From positions 80,605,922 through 80,669,921 of the forward strand of contig NC_089584.1 in the NCBI RefSeq assembly GCF_019320115.1: DNA of 64,000 nucleotides, written 5' to 3'. The notes under the pieces were generated by a model. The model was given only the letters and a program-made list of their open reading frames with translations, made no database searches and was not told the origin of the DNA. Source of the DNA: Miscanthus floridulus (Eukaryota; Streptophyta; Magnoliopsida; Poales; Poaceae). This document shows, piece after piece, positions 45,360-55,540 of the stretch. The translations under genes and the position numbers were made by a program. How positions within the stretch are numbered: the first letter of the stretch is position 1; each line of letters opens with the position of its first letter.

Positions 45360-47925
45360 ACCAGATGCTTGAGCCTATTCCAGTTCTCTATTCCTTAGTC
45401 CTTGCACTCTTCTTTTCTGGCTTCTTGTCAGACCTCCTGGATACCATTGGCCTTCCTGCCAAACATAATCTTCCTTATTACTTTCTTCTTCATAATCAGC
45501 CCAGTTCTGATCAACAACTCGCTTTCCTAGCCGATCATGAACACTCCTATTTTTTAAGCGCCGATCCATGTTATTATGATGATACTCATCTTGAGCATGG
45601 ATAGACCGACAGTTGGCTTGAGATTGCCTAAACTCCCAATATTGCTCGCTGCATTTTGGACAGTTATTTCTGGTAGGCAATTTCAAGCCTTCGTTCCAGC
45701 AATGTCTGAAGAAAAGACAATTCCAATGTGATTCTGCTTGCTTTCTTTCTTGCCTCTCTTTTTCCTGTTGATGCTGGTATTCTTGCTCTTCTCACCAACA
45801 TTGATAATCCTTTTCCTTCTACCCCTGTCATTTGTTCAACAAAATTTGAGATGTAACATGCGGCCTTGTCGCCCCATCCTTTGATGTTTCTCCTTGCTCA
45901 TGTCGGCTCTTTTGTTGGTCAGCCTTCTAATCTCTCTATATTCATTAGCCGATATTTGCATCTTAAGATCGACTGTTCTAGTTTCCTTTGATCTAACTGA
46001 TGTTAGGACTTTGGTCTTCCCTTTGAGCAGCCTAGCATCAACCATGTTCTGATCTCTTGGGGAAGGATTATCATCAACTTCCATTTTTCGAGGCTCATCA
46101 AATTTGAGCCTTCCTTGCTTAATAGCCCTCTGTATATGCTGCTAGAAAACTCTGCACTCATTAGTAGAATGAGAAGTGGCATTGTGAAATTTGTAGAACT
46201 TCTTATTCTTCAACTGATTAGGTGACAACATAACTTGATATGTCCCTTCTCGAGCAAGAAATCAAAGAGCTTGTCCAATTTTGTGATGTCAAAGTCATAG
46301 CTCTCTTCGACTCCTCTTCTCCAAGGATTTGGCACCATTACTGTCTTCTTACCCCAATTCCATTCGGCCACAGCAATCTCTTCTTCTTCCTCGTCCTCAT
46401 AGTCATCATCCACTGAATATGGATTATAGGCTTCGGCCATTGTGGTACTTTTTTGGAATCGGGTATCTCTACACATATTATGGAATTGGCTATTGAGCGC
46501 TGCCACTCGTTGAGCCAACTGACCTAAATTGTTAAACTCTTGTCCTAGCAGCTTCTCTCTCCATGTTGGCAACATTCCTTGAACGGCCAAAGCAACAAGT
46601 TGATCATCGATAAAGTTTAATGAGAAGCACAAATTTCTAGTCTCTTGGAACCTCTGAAGAAACTTGGAGCCCAATTCAGTAGTTCTCTGCCTTATGGTTG
46701 TCAGATCGGTAATTTTCTTTTCTCTAGTCCTAGTATAAAAATATGTATGAAACTTCTTCTCTAGGTTAGCCCAATTGGCAATGGAGTTAACTAGCAGTGA
46801 TGAAAACCAAGTGAAGGTTGGTCCTAATAGAGACAAAGGAAAGAAACGAATTCAATGGGCCTATTCAATGGATGCTTCGCCCAACTGTGTAAGATACCAA
46901 CTAACATGTTCTATTGTGCTTGTGCTATCTTGGCCAGTGAACTTAGCAAACTCCGGGAGCCTGTAATTCGCTAGAAGAGCGACCAAATCATACTATTTTG
47001 GATATGGGCATTTGTACGAGAAGGTCTACCCTTTGGGCTTCAAACCGAATTGATTCTTCATAATCTCGGTCACTCTAAGCAACAACTCATCAGCATTTGA
47101 ATTTGAATCTCTTTGCAATTGTTGACCCATCTGTGGATTAAAATTTTGAGTACCTTGATACCTTAGATTTGGAATCATGTGAAGGGTGTTGTAATCTGTG
47201 CCATAATGATACCCTTATGGAATCTCTATCTGTTGGGTCTTTTGCTGGTTTGCTACTTGAAGTCTCTGGTTATAGATATTAGGATCTATATCTCTACGAA
47301 TCCTTTGAACTAATGGCGCTATTTTTTGAGCCGACGATGGTATCTGGCCTGATGTACCAAAACCGACCATTTGATTCCGAACTTGCCCCGTTGGCTATTG
47401 CACATGCTATTCTAATGATCCAGGATTATATTGTATCTAATTAGTATTAGCACCCTGAACTTGCTCAGATGAGCTCTGAACCACCTGAACATCATCATTA
47501 CCAGCTGGTGCTGTTTCTTGATGACTAGTACCAGCTTGATTAGTCTCCTGAGTCGATGGATGTGGAATGTTGTAATAAGATGGCCCAACCAGATCAACTG
47601 GAAATCCATGAAACACCTCTTTCAGGGTGTTGTGGAATGTGTTCAAGAAAACTTCATTATGATTCAACATGGCATCATGAACATACTTGTTTACAGCTTC
47701 TATGAAGAAACGCATGTCTTCAGCTTCATCTGCATCTGTCTACCCATCCAATAGAACTTTTGGTAGTGGATATTTCTAAACAATTTTGTTATCACGTGTC
47801 TTGGTGTAGGACAACAAACACTTGTTCTAAAATTCTTCTATAGCTTTGCTAATGACATCTTTATCTCCATCAGGTAGGTCTTCATAAGGCACCATAAGGA
47901 TGTCATTGTTGTTGTAAGCTGCCAT
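45360..47925 (-). pseudogene. Tat-like gag, many stops
   Basis: Starts at ATG 47925 (MAAYNNNDILMVPYEDLPDG). TAG stops at 47827-47829, 47776-47778 and 47740-47742 each sit where Gln is plausible. N-terminal part: RFFIEAVNKYVHDAMLNHNEV; a Gln/Ser-rich linker follows (about 47410-47560). The capsid (46836-46210) has FTWFSSLLVNSIANWANLEKKF, then TTIRQRTTELGSKFLQRFQE and AVQGMLPTWREKLLGQ. The C-terminal part has a Cys pair (NCPKC, about 45660) and a basic tail (TRSQKRRVQGLRNRELE). Gag would assemble particles. Confidence 0.75.
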
Positions 47926-47942
47926 GATGATTGTGGTGTCCA

Positions 47943-47962
47943 ACTGGGCATTCCAAAACATG
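47943..47962 (-). other. Possible primer-binding site of the Tat-like element
   Basis: On the minus strand TTTTGGAATGCCCAGTTGG follows the LTR end CCGACA by a few bases. It resembles the TTTGGCRYGCCCRGTNGG sites of related grass elements, probably altered by C-to-T changes. Confidence 0.4.
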
Positions 47963-49873
47963 TGTCGGCATGAAAATGCATCGACACACGGCAAGCCAGA
48001 AGGATCTACTCGATGGAGCTGGAGATCCGCTTGGCTTCAACGCAGGGATAACTGATCCTACGTATTCCTCCTAAGATGTGCCAGTCAATTTGACCCTACA
48101 ATTGATAAGGAGAGAAAGTTTATCAGTAATTTAAGGTGGAACAAGTCAGTCTATGCCTAGACAGTTCCAAGTGTGCCACTTTGGGAGCAGCCAAACGGGA
48201 AAAATGACTAAATAGCCGATATGCATAGAAATTGGCTGTTACAGACTGTAAAGCTCATGGGTAGCGATTAATTCTATGTTGACATGCACAGTACACATAG
48301 ATGTAAATGAGATCATCAGCTAGGCAGATATTACCAGTATGAATCATTGAGCCGATGAATCTAATCAAGAAAGGATATAACATGCAAATAAATTGACTAT
48401 CTAATACAAATGGACCTACAAATGCTCTGAATCTAATCTATTACCATCAACAGTGAGGTTTGACCGGATCGATGGCATCTATGATGATAATAACAAACTA
48501 AAATCGAAGAATCCGTAAAACCATCTATACTTCGACAGGCTTTCCGAAAGACATGCTATACATGAAGGCTCAAATGAATCGGCTGGAATAGCCGATTCAG
48601 GTGAAAAGGGACTACAATGTGTGAACAATTGACTATTTCACATGGACAAACCTATGGGCTCTTTAGACTTAACCTACTATCTCTAACAGTGGGGTTTGAC
48701 TAGATCGAGGTAGCCATGATAAAGACAACAAATCAAACCCTACAAGTACATAGATCTATTCATGCTTAACAGAATCATGAACACACACTATAGGCATTAA
48801 AGCATAGGTGATCGGCTATTTAGCCAATGCAGGCATAACAAACAGTTAAGGTCATGCCTAATCAAGAACAAATCTACTAACTAGCATCCTCCAAATCTAC
48901 AGTGCCATCAATGGGGATCGACCGGATCGTTACAGCCATAATAGCGAACTATAGACCAGATTTAACTAACCAGCAAACCTCTTCAAGATCATACACACCT
49001 TAACCGCGTACTATGCATTATCTAGATCAAAATAGAACAGCTAATGAAACATAACCCATCGCTTAGATTAAGAAACATCATGTTGTGACAAAGCAAACGA
49101 CGGACTAAAAGGATATGAGGTTGATCTAGATCGATCTCGACCGGGCAAATTGATGTTGCTGCAAACTAATATCAATAAGAACATCAGTAATATTGGTAAC
49201 TTAATGAATCTACCCGAAGGACGCCACCCTTAGGTAGAGCCAATAACTTGACCTTAATCTAATTCGAGTAGTGGAGGTCGACCGGATCGATGTAGCCATA
49301 CTTGAACTAGACAAGAGTCGATAACTAGCTTATACTAGAGTTCGTAGTGGAGGTCGACCAGATCGATGCAGCTGTACAAACCAAAGTATAAGCCATGATG
49401 GTACTTACAGACAAGCTCGAGGTCGGCTGGACCGATGCAGCCCTACTTGCTGAAGAACTCGCCAAGATCTACTCTACTCCTACTCCTAAGGGTTGGCCGG
49501 AGCCAAAAAAAGGTAAATTGTATTTGCTTGATTGGATGTCCTTTTACAATGGCCGGGGTCCAATATTTATACTTGGAGCCTAAACATGAATCCTACTCAA
49601 ATATGACTCATTACAATCTTTCATATAAAAGAAAACATTCCTAACTTAAATAACTTGGACCCTAATCTTTCCCTTTTTGTAGAGTCCGATATGTATTTCC
49701 CGACACCAACCGTAGCTCATTATCATTATCTGCTGACGTCATTCAAAGAGAGCCAATTCTAGTGTCACATCTGAATCAACTGATATCGATCCTCATGCAA
49801 TCGATTCCTTAATCGACACAATTTTGGAAGCTTCGAGTTCCCACGTTCCTCTTCCCAAATTTTGGTGTAAACA
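47963..49873 (-). repeat. 5' LTR of the Tat-like element (right copy)
   Basis: 1911 bp, TGTCGGCATGAAAATGC to TTTGGTGTAAACA. TATAAATA on minus at 49564-49571. It carries the same ATCGGCTATTTAGCC hairpin with one arm base changed (48811-48828). Followed by the TSD GGACC. Confidence 0.9.
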
Positions 49874-50389
49874 GGACCATGTGTCGTATTTTTATTGGTC
49901 CACATGGCGTGACCACAATACCCTGTGCATCTTTCTTTTACTTGACCATATGTCTCGATGTTGTACGTTCGTGTGTTGGTATTTTATTGGGCCACATGTC
50001 ACACCTTGAGCTACCCAAGTGTCTTTTTTTGATTCGACCATGTGGTAGGATGGATTTGTACCACATATTTTATTTGCATTGGCCATGGGCCCTGTCATGG
50101 CTGTTACATGTGTCATTGACTAGTTCATCCATGTGTTAGATTCTTATTTAACAATGTGCCTATGCCGGATCTACCATGTCGACACCAATCATTACATCAG
50201 AGAAAATGATTTTAGATCTACACTGCTACACAAAATGACTACATGCATAATTCTATTGAACCCGAATCAAATAGCAGCAGTTCAACTCAACAGCAAACCA
50301 CTGACAGAGTTCACATATCAAGCCATCAAAATTTCATATCAAAACAGCAAACAAACCACATGTTCACTGCATCAACAAGACTGAGAGTT

Positions 50390-52090
50390 ACCAGCGCTTA
50401 AGAGCATGATATGCCCATGGAGCTTATTGTACTCTTGTTCCTATTTCTTAAACTCCTCAAACTCCTTATCAATGTTTTCTGCCTTCCTCTTTAGTTGATC
50501 CACTTCTTCGGCGAGGACAACTGAACTTTCCTAATGAGCAGCAAGTCGTTCCTGATGTTTGGAGCAACTTGTCCTAATACCAGCATTCTTCAAAGAAAAG
50601 GTGTTGCAGCTGGCCTAGGAGAGGACCTTGGAAACAATATTAGCAACAGGTTTTGCTCGTATAGTTTCCATAGCTTCCTACAAAAACCAATGAGTAAACA
50701 TTAGGAAGAGGACTTAAATTGTAGAGCCAAGAGATTATTTCATTACAAGTAAGCATAGGTCTTCCCCAGCCTACTATCGATAGAGATTCATAAGCACAAT
50801 ACATAGGTAACATGTTAACTGTTGTAATATTATAACTTTAAAATGATGGTGCCACTTTAGGCTCCTCCTACTTTTCCTTCTTTTATGCCAATGGCTTCAA
50901 TAGATTTTAAGGAAAGCAAATGAAGGTACTTACCACTACTTCTCTTGCAGCATCGCTCAGTCCTATGTTGCTACTGGTATGGAAGTTGTTGAAGATTCCC
51001 ATTGCATCAACATCTTCATGAGGTCAATCGTGTTCTTCAATGAGCACTTCTTGATCGTGTCCTATGTCCTTCCTATTTTTGTCCTTCTATTAAAATTGCA
51101 CATGCCTTTCTATTGATACAAAAGGCATTGCATATTTGATATAAAAAGTGTAACACAACCATCACTTATGTATGCTTGCAGGTGGGCAATATAGGAGCGA
51201 GATCTTAAAACCAGGTGGCACTTGACTTTTGCACATTTTCTCTTGTTCTGCTCCGAGACTGCCTATAACCACAATTGTGTTAGACTACAACACAAGTAGA
51301 CCACATAAAGACTAGACAAGAAAAAAATGAGTTCACACACACCCCTTGTTCTTGGAACTTAACCACATGTAGACAAGTGCCATACAATAGACTAGAATAT
51401 ACTCGTGCATGCTTCTTTTGTTGTTTCATCATTGTCATCAATGGCCAGCCTCAACTGCAGAAGTGTGAATGCAAATTAAATCCATTACTAAGTTGCTCAA
51501 GGTAGAGTTGAATGTCAATAGAGGATATACATACTTATAGATAACTTGGCCACAAATCCATTGAGATGTTTGATCTGTTGCTTATAATGTTTCTAGTGCG
51601 GGAAAATTGGTACTTGAGACCAAACTACTACACCTGCCTCTGAGGCAAACTTGGCAGCTTGCAATGGATCGTGTTCCCCTTGACAACCGAGATGGGCATC
51701 CTTGCTACCATTGATTGGGTGGTTTTGTGAAGCCCAACCCCCTTAGTTGCTTGCCTCGACTTCCTTGTTCTTCTCTGCAATGGTACTACATAGTTTTCAT
51801 ACATTCGGATTGCTAGAAAAGTAACATTTATATCAAATAGTGTGACTTGATTTATAGACATGTCTAAGGTAGTACCAACCTTCACAAGTTTGGTCATTCT
51901 GCTGGTGGGGAGGTGGAGTCTCCTCTTCGGCGTGGCTAAGGTCATCTTCACGTGACCAGTCCCTCACAAGGCTTTGTTCACCTTGTGTGTGCTGACTTTT
52001 AGACCTAATTGGAAGTACAAGATGCTGCAACTCTACTAGACTAGTTGGCTTCACACTCTTCGATTGCCATCCCCCAGGACCCATATTGAT
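50390..52090 (-). pseudogene. CACTA accessory transposase gene (Transposase_24/TNPA-like), decayed
   Basis: Minus-strand exons are suggested by coding sense and splice sites. 52084-51888 encodes MGPGGWQSKSVKPTSLVEL and PHQQNDQTCEG, ending near AAG|GTTGGT. An exon after CATTGCAG (about 51780) encodes RRTRKSRQATKGVGLHKTTQ, followed by VPIF..WKHYKQQIKHLNGF. A C-terminal helical part near 50580-50400 has QLKRKAENIDKEFEEFKK-like heptads. The R-G/S-x-T-K-G basic block and the following order match plant Ptta/En/Spm (PF03004) proteins, which bind subterminal repeats. Exon limits are uncertain and some stops are present. Confidence 0.5.
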
Positions 52091-52627
52091 GCTGCCTTTT
52101 GCCCTACTGGTAGGGACTTCTCTATGGCTTGTTCAACCCATAGCCTGAAATTGGAGAAACAAACTTAAGTGGCAATCATGTAAAAATTGCATTGCTATCC
52201 ACACAGCAAAAAATTGAATTGCACTACCACCTAAACCAACCCCCCTCCCATCCCAACATGACAAGCACCTCAATTGCAAGGGGTACTAGCTCTTCTAAAT
52301 CTGTATCTATATCACCATATCCCTGAACACGCTCCCCTGCTTCATGGAGATATTCTGGATGTCAACATGTAGATTACAAAGGCATTTATTGAGTTAACCT
52401 TATACTGAATGTCAACAAAATAGAATAGGAGCATGCAAATTAGGCGCCTAAACAATAGCTTATATGGAAGCCATTACTTGAATAAAGTGCATGTGAATAC
52501 AGCTTATACGGAAGCTATTACTTGAATAAAGCACATGTGAACTACAATCAACTAAGAAACATGTAACTCTATCACTATATATCTACATGTCCTAGGTCCA
52601 ACCACTAGAATACAACACGCATCATAA

Positions 52628-52765
52628 GGGCTTGTTTGGATGCTCATGTATTCATCTTAATCCACATGTGTTGAAGTGCATTGGAGTGGAATTAAACTAA
52701 GTTCCATTCCAATCCACTCCAACACATGTGGATTGAAGTGGATACACATGCATCCAAACAAGGCC
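52628..52765. mobile_element. Tourist-like MITE (PIF/Harbinger type), 138 bp
   Basis: Flanked by TAA on both sides (52625-52627 and 52766-52768). Its ends are GGGCTTGTTTGGATGC and GCATCCAAACAAGGCC, near-perfect inverted repeats. Nearly the whole length folds into a hairpin (TTAATCCACATGTGTTGAAGTG pairs with the right arm). It has no coding. TAA duplications and the GGCCTTGTTTGG-like end are usual for Tourist MITEs, which depend on PIF/Harbinger transposase. Confidence 0.85.
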
Positions 52766-53450
52766 TAAAAGGACTTTGGGTACCTCTTCCTATTCCTGGC
52801 TACGCTGCATCATCGGCACCGTCCTCTTGTCATCCTGGTCGTGGAAGTGGTGCGGCCAGCGTCGACGAAGGGGTAGCAGATCTGATGTGGCGATCATAAA
52901 CGATGACACTAGGGCACGGGTGTGACAGGTATTGATGTAGGGGGTCTAGATTAGGCATGTACTGCCACTGATGGCGGTCCTTTCACCATCAGCGAACCTA
53001 CTATCGATGAAGGGGATTGGATCTAGATCTGGCTTCGGCTCCTGCTAGGGTTCAGAAAGGTATGAGAGACGGTGTGGATAGAGAGTGGAGAGGGAGTCAA
53101 GCTGCTATGCTGATGAGCCTAGCTAGGGTTTGGACTAGGGTGGTAGAGGGGGGCAAGGATTTGGAGCAAGAGGAGAGATGGTGTGGTTGGTCCAGCTAGA
53201 GAATGCAGATGGAGGCACAGAAAATGACTCCTTGTGCTTTTATGTGGCCATCACAATGCAACAAATACCCTTGTTTGAAATTGATAGCGTGGTAAACCAA
53301 TTTTCTGCGAGGAGGGCAAAAGAGAGAGATCTAATTTTCAGTTCATGTTGGCGGCACTACTGGGCGCAGGGATTTCATTTTCACCCAAAATCAAATTTTT
53401 GCGCGGGCAGATCGCCGCCCCGTCTAGCGTCTGGTGAGTAGAGACCAAAT

Positions 53451-53864
53451 TTTATATGATGAATGATGATGATATATATAGAGTAATAAACAAATGTGTA
53501 TTAATCATCGGATCACCAATATTAATCCCCCAAGTTTTGGTGGACCCCCCAAGTTTTGGTGGACGGCGACTCTTGACAGCGTTTATGTGTCGGTGATACA
53601 ATTACACGGCACGTGGGGCAGTCTGCCACAAAAGGCATTCTCTTAGTACCCATCTTTTACTCTTTTGCACGCCATTTCTGTCGTCGTTCGCCCCCTCCAG
53701 TGCCACCCACCCTGTACCACCTCCCCCTCCCCCTCCAAAAATCCCCCCACCCCCTCCCCCCACACACCGAAACCTCTTGCCCATATCCTTCCGCGCCGCT
53801 GTCTGTCAGCGCAGCACTCCTCCAGCGAGCAAGCTAGTCGAGATCGCCTTCTCGCCTTGGCACA
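53451..53864 (+). promoter_or_regulatory. Promoter-like and C-rich leader region of the unknown ORF
   Basis: AT-rich up to about 53520, then two tandem copies of CCCCAAGTTTTGGTGGA (53527-53562). A strongly C-rich leader follows (53690-53770) and ends in the donor-like ACA|GTGAGG at 53865. TATATATAGAG at 53473 could be a TATA box. No coding is supported. Confidence 0.35.
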
Positions 53865-53952
53865 GTGAGGCCATTTGTGATCTCCTCTTTTTTTCTTCAT
53901 GAATTTATGGTGTTTAATAAAATGCATGTGTAATTTTTTCTGATTGTTGCAG
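53865..53952 (+). other. Probable 5'UTR intron directly before an ATG
   Basis: GTGAGG begins and TTGTTGCAG ends an 88-bp AT-rich segment. The next bases are ATGGCACGAG, so the start codon follows the acceptor directly. Confidence 0.5.
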
Positions 53953-55540
53953 ATGGCACGAGTTAAATCAAAGCAGATAGAACTACCACATCGTAGAAAA
54001 GAGCCAGAGGCAGGGAACCATTCTCTAAGAAGCAGAGGAACATGCAGCACCACAACCTAGAAAAGAGCTAGAGGAAGGCTCGTAATCTCCCAGAAGTAGA
54101 GGAACAAGCACCACCATAGCCTAGGAAGAGGCAGAGGAAGGTGGATAGTATCCAAGAAGCAGAGGAAGAAGCAACCAAAGCTATACTAGCCCTAGAGTCT
54201 AGGAATTCTCGTAGGCAGACTCAAACGGCCCGCCGACAGCAGTAGCATGAGGGGAGTGCTAAAATGGAACTTAGGGAGGAGGAGCTCACTAAGGAACAAC
54301 TATAGCTCTTGACCGAGTTCCACTCCAAAAACTAGACCAATCGCTTTACACCTTCTAAGGTCCAATCTACAGTTAGTCATGGGCGCGCGTGCGCTCGCAC
54401 TCATGGAGGTTCGATGTGTGCCACAATTGGTGGTACGAGGAGTAGTCGAGGAGGTAATTTGATGTCTACCAATGGTGGTACGAGGAGCAGTTGAGGAGGT
54501 TTGGTGTCTACCAATGGTGCTATGAGGAGCTGTAATATTGAGAGAAAGAAAAAGGTGGTTCAGTTCTATGACTTTCGGTATTACAGCTCAAAGAAGATAC
54601 GGAGCATCAGGTTTAGTGATATTGAGTTCTGGTTTTCACTCCTCAAAGAGCCTAGCACAAAATCACAGTTCTAGACTATGATTCAGGAGAGTTTCTTTAG
54701 GAGCAACCATGCTAGAGGGATGACACTAGTAGACCAAAGGATACTTGGTTGGGATGAGCTTGAGAGAGCAATTGGTATACCCATTCGGCCCCTCTTTGAG
54801 TGGTTCTCGGGCTTTGTTCACCTTTTTAGTGAGGTTGATTGAATTGTGATAAGCTAGGTGCATTAGTTCTATGCAACAGTGTGGATTCATTCAGAGCATG
54901 ACTTCATTGGTTTTATGCTCGATGGTCATCTAGAGCGATTGTACTATAACTGCCTGCAACAACTCCTCGGGGCTGACACTTCAAATAGGAAGCTCCACTA
55001 GATAGTCTACGTAGATGCTCTTCCTCCATGTCATAGCAATGCTGGAGGTACTTTTCCTACAGACCAGGAGATTCAACCGCTCTTCATGGAGCCCTTTGTC
55101 GATGGCTCCTTGCATACACCAGACAAACTATGTCTAGAGGCTTACATTCTACACATGGCTCTAAGGAAGACAGTCCTACCTCATGGCAGCAACAGGGAGT
55201 TGTTGACCAGCTTGCTATAGTGCTACTACTATCAATATGGAGAGGCGAGCAGTTTGACTTCTTACACTTTTTTCTTATCTAAGATCAAGGATGTGATAGC
55301 TGACGCTATCAGTACTAGATGGCAGCACGTGTACCCTCACATCATCAGCTATCTGCTATGCTTGATTGACTCTAAAAGGAATAGGCTATGGTACAACAAG
55401 TCGACCTACGAGGTTATGACCAACATGCCAGCAAGTCCGAATGATCATCGTCACAGACTTAGTTCGACCAAGTTTGACCTCCCAAAACCAACAAAACCAA
55501 GCTCTACCTTAAACCTCGTTAAGTCATTGACGGTGTGAAA
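53953..55540 (+). pseudogene. Decayed ORF of unknown family, probably retroelement-associated
   Basis: The start MARVKSKQIELPHRRKEPEAG is basic and repeats a PRKRQRK-type motif. The middle (about 54540-54850) is globular: QFYDFRYYSSKKIRSIRF, DIEFWFSLLKEPSTKSQF, GWDELERAIGIPIRP. The end (about 54880-55480) includes HSEHDFIGFMLDGHLERLYY and PLFMEPFVDGSLHTPDKLC, and an uncut 94-codon frame 55254-55538. TAG stops are frequent, several where Gln fits. The layout (basic N-terminus, GWDELERAIG block) recalls plant transposon-linked proteins, but I cannot name it. It is not a shadow of another gene. Confidence 0.45.

Larger units (their letters stand above)
12879..49873 (-). mobile_element. Tat-like Ty3/gypsy element, internally deleted, host of several nested elements
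   Basis: Two related LTRs (12879-14791 and 47963-49873) bracket it. Flanking 5-bp duplications GGGCC (12874-12878) and GGACC (49874-49878) differ by one base. Gag and protease read on the minus strand from the right LTR, so the right LTR is the 5' LTR. A polypurine tract lies by the left LTR. RNase H, integrase and most of reverse transcriptase are missing between about 44120 and 44430. Two antisense genes occupy the 3' half. Without the nested 24.5 kb the element would be about 12.5 kb. Tat-like is inferred from the gag/protease style and the antisense extra genes. Confidence 0.85.
49874..53450 (-). mobile_element. CACTA transposon, right part; far terminus not found
   Basis: The CCACATGTC/ATTGG degenerate repeats that stop at 12878 continue here to about 50150, which proves the Tat-like element inserted into this sequence. 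A minus-strand transposase-accessory gene (50390-52090) and a MITE follow. No convincing right terminus (inverted CACTACTAG) could be found. The right limit given is only where the promoter-like sequence upstream of the gene fades (52770-53450, GC-mixed, no coding). The element may be truncated. Confidence 0.55.

Noticed and set aside
51588..51600. TTTCTAGTGCG as the right CACTA terminus
   Set aside because: Lies inside the transposase-like coding region and lacks the TAGTAGTG end and subterminal repeats.
53352..53365. CACTACTGGGC as a CACTA terminus
   Set aside because: Same orientation as the left end, no subterminal repeats nearby and no TSD partner.
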